Shown piece by piece: positions 26,836 through 32,816 of a DNA stretch of 32,816 nucleotides (position 1 is its first letter; every line of letters starts with the position of its first letter). Under the pieces are notes generated by a model. That model did no database searches and was not told the origin of the DNA. It saw only the letters and a program-made list of their open reading frames with translations. Location of the stretch: NCBI GenBank assembly GCA_947588735.1, contig CANQAD010000023.1, positions 1 through 32,816 on the forward strand, written 5' to 3'. Both the position numbers and the translations under genes were made by a program. Source of the DNA: an uncultured Akkermansia sp. Lineage in GTDB: Bacteria > Verrucomicrobiota > Verrucomicrobiia > Verrucomicrobiales > Akkermansiaceae.

Positions 26836-27240
26836 TTATCGCTTGCTGAATTGGAAACGCTTTCGAGCGCCGGGACGACCAGCCTTTTTACGTTCCTTCA
26901 TTCGGGAGTCGCGTGTGAGTAGCTTCTGTTCACGCAGCACCGAACGAAAAGCCTCATCGATCATCACCAGTGCACGCGCAATTGCCAAGCTCATAGCAGC
27001 GGTTTGCCCGTGAATTCCACCACCTTTTGTGACAAGAAGAACATCATATTTCTTGATCGTGTTGGTGGCATAGAAAGGTTGAAGCACGACATTCTGCAAA
27101 GCATCGGTCGGGAGGTACTCCTCCATGCTGCGACGATTAATGGTAATTTTGCCGGACTTGCCTTCCCCAGCTGGAGTAAGCCATGCGTGGGCAATAGCTT
27201 CCTTACGGCGACCTGTAGCATTGTAGGGTGTAGTAGCCAT
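26836..27240 (-). CDS. rpsI: 30S ribosomal protein S9
   Basis: The 134-residue S9 protein contacts the P-site tRNA through its C-terminal tail. Visible features are YNATGRRKEAIAHAWLTPAGEGKITINRR-like N-terminal strands, LLVTKGGGIHGQTAAMSLAIARAL and the terminal KKAGRPGARKRFQFSKR, which matches the family ending FSKR. It follows rplM after 15 bp in the classical rplM-rpsI operon. Confidence 0.97.
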   Translation of the reverse strand: MATTPYNATGRRKEAIAHAWLTPAGEGKSGKITINRRSMEEYLPTDALQNVVLQPFYATNTIKKYDVLLVTKGGGIHGQTAAMSLAIARALVMIDEAFRSVLREQKLLTRDSRMKERKKAGRPGARKRFQFSKR

Positions 27241-27255
27241 GGTAGTGAGAGTAAA

Positions 27256-27687
27256 TCAGGAAAGAGTAACAAGGACGGGATTCTGGGCAGCATGGGGGTG
27301 CTGGTCCCCAGCGTACACCTTGAGGCGCACAGCTTGAGCACGCCCTTGACGGGTGTGGGGTACCATACCCAGCACAGCGTGCTCTAGCAGGTACGTTGGT
27401 TTTCTGTGGCGGACCTTGGCAGGAGTAAGCACCACCTGGTTACCCACGTAGCCAGTGTAACGCGTGTAAATCTTAGCTCGCTCCTTGTTGCCGGTGAGAA
27501 GCACCTTGTCCGCATTCACAATCACAACGTAATCCCCGCAATCTGTATGGGGCGTGAAGATAGTCTTATTTTTACCGCGAAGAATATTGGCGGCTTGCAC
27601 GGCTACCTGGCCGAGCACCTTATCAGCAGCATCAATCACATACCATTTGCGCTCAATATCCCGGGCTTTGGCAGAAAAGGTCTTCAT
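27256..27687 (-). CDS. rplM: 50S ribosomal protein L13
   Basis: The 143-residue L13 is an early-assembly large-subunit protein. The sequence begins MKTFSAKARDIERKWYVIDA and contains KVLGQVAVQAANILRGKNK, HTDCGDYVVIVNADKVLLTGNK and the conserved HAVLGMVPHTRQGRAQAVRLKVY. Length and motifs are normal. It heads the operon with rpsI, is divergent from infA, and is served by a good promoter and a leader that can fold. Confidence 0.97.
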   Translation of the reverse strand: MKTFSAKARDIERKWYVIDAADKVLGQVAVQAANILRGKNKTIFTPHTDCGDYVVIVNADKVLLTGNKERAKIYTRYTGYVGNQVVLTPAKVRHRKPTYLLEHAVLGMVPHTRQGRAQAVRLKVYAGDQHPHAAQNPVLVTLS

Positions 27688-27712
27688 AAATCTAGCTAAT
27701 TCCGTTCGTCAG

Positions 27713-27748
27713 GCACCCGCCAGGACAGGCCCCCGGGGGATGCGGTGC
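27713..27748 (-). promoter_or_regulatory. Hairpin in the rplM leader
   Basis: On the minus strand GCACCGC (27748-27742) pairs with GCGGGTGC (27720-27713, one bulge), and CCCCC/GGGGG lies inside. It would be at the 5' end of the rplM mRNA, since the promoter predicts a start near 27745. A role in autogenous control by a ribosomal protein is possible but not shown. Confidence 0.35.
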
Positions 27749-27751
27749 GAG

Positions 27752-27780
27752 ACCTTACTCTTGTTTACATCATTTGTCAA
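27752..27780 (-). promoter_or_regulatory. Promoter of rplM-rpsI
   Basis: Minus-strand TTGACA (27780-27775), 17-base spacer and TAAGGT (27757-27752). The leader would be about 58 nt. Confidence 0.65.
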
Positions 27781-27840
27781 CCGTATTTTTTGAATTCGTC
27801 AGTTTTTTTCAATTTTTCAGTAAAGAGAGACAGAATGCGC

Positions 27841-27869
27841 TTGCAAAATTTCCTCTATCGCTCTAAACT
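27841..27869 (+). promoter_or_regulatory. Possible promoter of infA-recQ
   Basis: TTGCAA (27841-27846), 17-base spacer and TAAACT (27864-27869), predicting a start near 27876. This is only just upstream of the possible infA start codons. Confidence 0.5.
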
Positions 27870-27887
27870 GGGAGGGCTGTGTGGCAT

Positions 27888-28253
27888 ATGCCGCTGCAGT
27901 CCTTAATCAATCAAATGTCATCTATGCCCAACCTTAACGGACGTAAACCGAACTCTCAGCGCAATGTCTCTTTTCGCGTGCCCCAAAATAGCAACCGAAC
28001 GACGCAGGTTCCTGTGAAGCAGAAGAAGAGCCAAGACGATAGTGAAGGGGAAATTGAGATGGAGGGGGTGGTCTCCGCAGTGTTGGCGGGTACGATGTTT
28101 CGCGTCCGCGTGGCGAGCGGGCACGAATTCTTGGCTCACATTTCCGGCAAGATGCGTAAGCGTTTCATTCGCTTGGTAGTAGGGGATAAGGTGCGCATTG
28201 AGGTGTCGCCTTACGACATGAGCAAAGCCCGCATCACATTTCGCTTGAATTGA
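27888..28253 (+). CDS. infA: Translation initiation factor IF-1 with N-terminal extension
   Basis: IF-1 occupies the 30S A site during initiation. The last 67 or so residues are the usual OB-fold: [64 protein letters not shown]. Ahead of this lies an extension of about 45-55 residues rich in Asn, Gln, Lys and Ser ([30 protein letters not shown]), while typical IF-1 has about 72 residues in total. The frame is open from GTG 27879. ATG 27888 has GGAGG 12 bases before it, and ATG 27915 and 27924 are alternatives, so the start is uncertain. Even the latest start leaves an extension. recQ follows after 45 bp. Confidence 0.9.
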   Translation: MPLQSLINQMSSMPNLNGRKPNSQRNVSFRVPQNSNRTTQVPVKQKKSQDDSEGEIEMEGVVSAVLAGTMFRVRVASGHEFLAHISGKMRKRFIRLVVGDKVRIEVSPYDMSKARITFRLN

Positions 28254-28298
28254 GCTTTCCGCACTTTCCTCTGCGAAGGTAGGGGCGTAGGGGCGCGC

Positions 28299-30443
28299 AT
28301 GCAGACAATGAGCAAAAGCATCGAGCAAGTGCTGCACGACAGCTTTGGCTTTCTTCGGCTGCGGCCGGGACAAGATGCCGTGGTGGGCGCTGTCATGCGG
28401 GGCCGCGATACGCTGGCTATTATGCCCACCGGTGGTGGTAAGTCGCTTTGCTACCAGTTGCCTGCTCTTTGTCGCGAGGGTCTCACCGTGGTGGTTTCCC
28501 CGCTCATTGCCTTGATGAAGGATCAGGTGGATGCGTTGAGGGCACGCGGAATAGCGGCGGCGGCGGTCAACTCATCTTTGGGAGCAGCAGAATACCGGCA
28601 AGTGTTGCATACGCTTCGGCAGGGAGCTCTGAAAATACTGTACGTGGCGCCGGAACGCTTTGCGCAGTCGGGTTTCATGAGTACGCTGGCAGAGCAACAT
28701 ATTACCTTACTGGCAATAGATGAAGCGCATTGCCTGAGCCAATGGGGGCACGATTTTCGCCCGGATTATCTACGTCTCGGTCGCGTTCGCGAGTTGCTTG
28801 GCAGCCCGCCCATTGTGGCGCTGACTGCGACTGCAACGGACGTGGTGCGCGCGGACATTGTTGAGGCGCTGCGTTTGCAGGATCCTGCCGTCATCATTAG
28901 CGGGTTCGGTCGCGCGAATTTGCGCTTTGCAATCTCGCCTTGCGAGGGGAGGCGCGAAAAACTGGCGCGCATTGAACGCACGGTTGAGCAGTGGAAAAAG
29001 GGTATCATATACTGCTCCACGCGCAAGAATGTGATGAACGTCTTTGAGCAACTGAGCGCCCAACATGTGAAAGCCGTGGCTTACCACGCCGGCATGACTG
29101 ACGAGGAGAGAGAATTCTCGCAGAATGCTTTTATCACCGGGCAAGCGGATGTGGTGGTGGCTACGAATGCTTTTGGCATGGGCATTGACCGGTCTGATGT
29201 ACGTTTCGTCATCCATTTCGAGATACCCGGGAGCGTGGAAGCCTATTACCAGGAGGCCGGGCGCGCCGGACGCGATGGCGAGCCTGCCTACTGCGAGTTG
29301 CTCTTCAACCACGCCGATCTGAAGACGCAGGAGTTCTTTTTTGAGGGGAGTAACCCCAGTATCAACCTCATCCGTTCGCTCTACAATATGCTCGTGCTGC
29401 GCAGCGATCCCCAGACGGGTGAGTTAGAGATGACCGTGGACGACATGGCCAGGCAGCTTGGGAATGATGTGAACCCCATGGCTGTGGGGTCGGCGCTTTC
29501 AGTTTTGATGCATGCCAATGCCCTCACGCGCACGGATGTGCCAGGCAAAAATATAAAATGCACGCGACTGACGAATCTGGAAGCTCCTTTCAACAGCTTG
29601 AATATCGATCGTGAGCGCCTCGAAGAAAAAGCCAGTCGCGACCATAAGAAAATCGAGGCCATGGTTCGCTATGCCTACAGCACCGGCTGCCGTCAAAAAT
29701 GGATCTTGGACTATTTTGGGGAAACAGATAGTCAGCCTTGCGGTTGCTGCGATGTCTGCCTTGCTCAACCGGCGGAAAACACGCGACAACTTACCGGAGA
29801 GGCGGCAGAAACCGTGCGCAAAGCTCTTTCTGGCGTGGCGCGCGCATGCGGCAAAAACGCGGATGGTTCATGGCGGGCCATATACGGACGCAGTAAAATT
29901 ATGGCTATGCTGCGCGGAGCAAAATCCGCCCTGCTCAATGGCCATCTGATGGGGCTTTCAACCTATGGCTTGCTTTCTCATTTCACGGACACCCGCATGC
30001 GTGCTCTTTTCCGTGCCATGCAGGATGCTGGTTTGCTGGAGAGTACCGGTGGGGAACTCCCTTTGCTTTCGCTTTCTGCGCTTGGTGAACGCGTGATGCG
30101 CGGAAAAGCCCCCGTGAATATTACTGTCACCGGGTGGCTTGACGAAACGTCTCCTCCCCACACGGCGCAGCCTTCAAGCCATACGCGCCGTATTCTGCAA
30201 ACCCTCCAATCCGTCCGCGAGGACCGCGCACTCTACGCAAAACTTACATCTCTACGTGCTGAGCTTGCCAAGGAATATCACGTGCCGCCCTACCGTATTC
30301 TCTCCAATGCAACTTTGCACGCTCTGTCCACCATACGACCCACCACCGAGGCGGGAGCAATGCGCATCAAAGGCATTGGGGAATGGACGCGCCTGCACAC
30401 TCTCCCAGCTATTTTGGAGGTGATACAGGACCACATCGAGTAG
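28299..30443 (+). CDS. recQ: ATP-dependent DNA helicase RecQ
   Basis: RecQ is a 3'-5' superfamily 2 helicase acting in recombination and fork repair. The 714-residue protein has Walker A PTGGGKS (residues 43-49), DEAH (141-144) in DEAHCLSQWGHDFRPDY, motif III ALTATAT, motif IV GIIYCSTRKNVMNVFEQL and motif V/VI VVATNAFGMGIDRSDVRFVIH followed by YYQEAGRAGRDG. The zinc site follows (CRQKWILDYFGE, CGCCDVC), then a winged-helix RQC domain and a C-terminal HRDC domain (about 630-714). It is slightly longer than E. coli RecQ. It probably shares a transcript with infA. No clear poly-T terminator follows. Confidence 0.96.
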   Translation: MQTMSKSIEQVLHDSFGFLRLRPGQDAVVGAVMRGRDTLAIMPTGGGKSLCYQLPALCREGLTVVVSPLIALMKDQVDALRARGIAAAAVNSSLGAAEYRQVLHTLRQGALKILYVAPERFAQSGFMSTLAEQHITLLAIDEAHCLSQWGHDFRPDYLRLGRVRELLGSPPIVALTATATDVVRADIVEALRLQDPAVIISGFGRANLRFAISPCEGRREKLARIERTVEQWKKGIIYCSTRKNVMNVFEQLSAQHVKAVAYHAGMTDEEREFSQNAFITGQADVVVATNAFGMGIDRSDVRFVIHFEIPGSVEAYYQEAGRAGRDGEPAYCELLFNHADLKTQEFFFEGSNPSINLIRSLYNMLVLRSDPQTGELEMTVDDMARQLGNDVNPMAVGSALSVLMHANALTRTDVPGKNIKCTRLTNLEAPFNSLNIDRERLEEKASRDHKKIEAMVRYAYSTGCRQKWILDYFGETDSQPCGCCDVCLAQPAENTRQLTGEAAETVRKALSGVARACGKNADGSWRAIYGRSKIMAMLRGAKSALLNGHLMGLSTYGLLSHFTDTRMRALFRAMQDAGLLESTGGELPLLSLSALGERVMRGKAPVNITVTGWLDETSPPHTAQPSSHTRRILQTLQSVREDRALYAKLTSLRAELAKEYHVPPYRILSNATLHALSTIRPTTEAGAMRIKGIGEWTRLHTLPAILEVIQDHIE

Positions 30444-30559
30444 CCCCGCTCAGGATCGGACGCGAGGAATCCGTCCTCATGAAACGAGCCGCCAAGAGGT
30501 CTGGAAAGGGAGGAAGCAGCAAAGCACCCATTTTGAACAGCTATACGTAGAGCGGGCTG

Positions 30560-32656
30560 TCACGGGGCCTGATGGGCAGGGGGCGGAGATTTTTCTAAAA
30601 GCGCCGCGCGTATACTTGGCAGCAGCTTCTGTATCATGAGGATGGACCCGTAGGTGCTTAGATGATTGCCGTCGCGCATTAAGTATTGCCCATCGCTCAC
30701 GCACGAAAAGGCGTCTTCGTCCGGTCGTAACGTGCTGAGCGGCTCGACGATCGCTTCGCATAACCCTTCATCACGGAGCTGGCGAAAGGCTTTGAACACT
30801 TGATCATTGTATGCAAGGTAAAGTTCTCGCGAACAGTTCAACGTTGCCTTAGTAAGGGCTGGCTCATTACGCCATTGAAGGACTTTATTGAACAACAGGG
30901 CGCTGCCGAATTCGGGTGTGGGGGCGATGAGAATGACTTTCTTGCCCATATCCCGCAACACGGTGAGGTACTCACGCAAAGCCTCAGTAATGCGCCTTCT
31001 GCTCCGAAGTTCATCAGGCGTATATTTTCGATTCCGAAGATAAGAGACATCACTGAGGAGGGTCCAAGCGCGGAGTTTTTTGTCGCCCCAGTAATACCCG
31101 TCCCAGCGGGAAATCCATCTTTGGGCAATAATGACGTGAGTGAGGTGCGGATTGGCACGCAACCACTCAAAGGTAGCTTGGATAGTGCCCGGGTTCACAT
31201 TGAACTTACGGAGAGGAATGTCATAGAAGGGGACTGTGTAAGGCATGAAGTAAACGCCGGAAAGCTTTTCCTTACGCATCGCTTGATCCAGACCTGCGTA
31301 TAAATGTTCGGCATGGCTATCCCCCATCAACACAAAGAAAGGAATCTTAGACTTATCCCCTATGTGCAACAGAGGCAGGGGCACGGCGTTTTTGCCATCG
31401 CCACCAGCACGAGATTGTGTAGGATTCCAGTGTTTCGTGGTAGTCGGATCATCGAAAGATTGTTTCTCGTTGTAGGGGAGATTGCTCGTACCCTCCTCAA
31501 TATGGAGAGTAGCATTCACCCAATCACTGAACCCGTCACTCTTTCGGCCTAGACGGCACAGCAGAAGTGTACCGACCCAAAGTAACAGAATGATCCAAAA
31601 TGCTGGTTTCCGAGTCTCTATGAGGCACCAGAAGCACCAGGCGAGCACTATGCTCAACACAAAGGCCGTAAGTTGATAAGGCCATCCAAAGAGTCCTAAT
31701 GACCACAGACGCAAAGAAACAATCACGGGCATGTGGACCAAATAGAGTGAGAAGGAAATCGAGCCGAGCCAAATGAGAACGCTGTTTGAAAGGACGCGAT
31801 TGAGCGAACACAAGGGTGCGTAGCGAATTACAAGCAACGTACCGATGATGCACAGCAACTTGGCTATTTCATCCGGGCAACCCGGGAGTAACCCGAGAGC
31901 CGGAAGTAAAATGAATGTGCAACCGATGAAACTGTACAAGCAGACTCGGCGGGGAGAACTGCCAACAGGAGCTGCCAGGCACGCGAGCCATCCACCCGCC
32001 ATGACCTCCCATATTCTCGGGAGGGTGGAGTAATAAGAAAACTCACTCTCCTACTCCCAAACAGGGAGCCCTAACTCCTCAAGAACATTATGCGCTAAGA
32101 AACTGAAATCAAGCGCAAAAGAAAAGAATGCCGTCAAACCGAGTACGACACTGAGCCAAAGCCGAGGAAGACGCTGCAGAAGAGCATTGCCCGTGATAAA
32201 TAAGAGGTACACTTGGAAGAGTACGGAGAGATACCACATGGGTAGTAGGGGCATATACGAGGAATCGGGGGCAAAGTAATCCCCGAGACGCTTTGTCAAA
32301 AAGAAGTTCGCTCGAAAAATACATGCCCACCACCCTTCGTCACAGGTCAGATCTTCTTGTCCATTGCCAAGTAGGAAGAAACCGACGAGGATGGCCAGCA
32401 GAATAGCGACCAACATCGGAAACACAATGCGCTGGACGCGTCTCAGAACGAAAGAGAAGGTCTCAGAAAATCGCCAGGGGGCACATAAACGTTTCATCAT
32501 AAGCAAGTAACCACTTATGACTAGGAAAATGTCCACTCCGAGGTACCCATGCGCCCACATATTGCCATCCATATGGAACAAGACAATCAAAATGATCGCC
32601 AAACCACGAAGCCCGTCAATATGCAACAAATGTTTTTCTTTCTGCATCTCTTGCAC
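30560..32656 (-). pseudogene. OafA/YrhL-type membrane acyltransferase with SGNH domain, split by an in-frame TAG
   Basis: One continuous frame of about 698 codons is interrupted only by TAG at 32053-32051. The first part (202 codons) has HIDGLRGLAIILIVLFHMDG, GYLGVDIFLVISGY and RRVQRIVFPML, typical of acyltransferase family 3 proteins that O-acetylate surface polysaccharides. Immediately after the stop the frame continues ESEFSYYSTLPRIWEVMAGG, a conserved family segment, then further membrane helices. A periplasmic SGNH hydrolase-like domain follows with FVLMGDSHAEH (about 31301-31335) and RDGNHLSTYG (about 30656-30680). The second piece has an ATG at 32002, but starting there would lose about 200 residues of the transmembrane domain. 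A nonsense mutation, a sequencing error or read-through are all possible. Confidence 0.85.
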
Positions 32657-32680
32657 TATACGTTAGAGAGAACGGCAGTA

Positions 32681-32709
32681 TTACTACCATCCCATGACGA
32701 AAAAGTCAA
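32681..32709 (-). promoter_or_regulatory. Possible promoter of the acyltransferase gene
   Basis: Minus-strand TTGACT (32709-32704), 17-base spacer and TAGTAA (32686-32681), with a predicted leader of about 18 nt before ATG 32656. The remaining sequence to the window end (32710-32816) shows nothing recognisable. Confidence 0.5.
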
Positions 32710-32816
32710 GTCAAATGTTACCGAACAATATCCCGGCTACACATCCGTCCCAAGAAAATTATGAGGGAGGGTAAGAGAAGACAAAAAAAAGGAAGGTTGA
32801 TTTGTTTCCTCAGAAA

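Noticed and set aside
30430..30560. Terminator after recQ
   Set aside because: An imperfect GGATCGGA/TCCGTCC pairing exists near 30453-30476 but there is no T run, so the evidence is too weak.

Overview
The window looks like the chromosome of a Gram-negative bacterium with roughly balanced base composition, most likely Verrucomicrobiota and possibly near Akkermansia. This placement is an inference from overall protein character, a DUF3472 protein, weak Shine-Dalgarno signals and the nusA-infB-rbfA and rplM-rpsI gene order. No marker gene was compared with a database.

Layout. Positions 1-4672 hold the truncated interior of a very large minus-strand 'polyvalent' protein of the kind carried by phages and conjugative elements. 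It has a ParB-like domain, a nuclease-like domain, an ADP-ribosyltransferase-like domain and further modules, several of them introduced by a repeated DFSASV-type linker. Its 5' part is cut off by a remnant of an ISL3-family insertion sequence (4672-5246). That remnant ends at the terminator of a tRNA-Leu gene with the unusual anticodon AAG (5288-5369). The arrangement fits a mobile element integrated at the 3' side of a tRNA gene. Next comes a complete but dead insertion sequence (5461-7111). Its transposase is broken by a nested 239-bp miniature element with 14-bp terminal repeats and a 12-bp target duplication, and by a nonsense codon.

Positions 7147-13183 are ordinary chromosome: nrdR with a coupled small gene, a secreted DUF3472 protein, arginine decarboxylase speA, a secreted M28/glutaminyl-cyclase-like peptidase, and parB. 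From 13205 to 16523 two inverted, decayed copies of one insertion-sequence end flank an unrecognised membrane protein, a small lipoprotein and a third insertion-sequence remnant.

Positions 16544-24651 form a transcription and translation operon: a strong promoter, a leader terminator, nusA, infB, rbfA and then a 1392-residue AsmA-like envelope protein. A convergent MATE transporter follows. A 630-bp gap contains a possible structured RNA, and then come rpsI and rplM (minus strand), infA and recQ (plus strand), and an SGNH-type membrane acyltransferase interrupted by one in-frame TAG.

A recurring signal is that recognisable -35/-10 promoters with 17-base (once 16-base) spacers sit so close to start codons that nrdR and the DUF3472 gene would be leaderless, and parB and the lipoprotein gene nearly so. 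All promoter, terminator and domain calls were made by eye.
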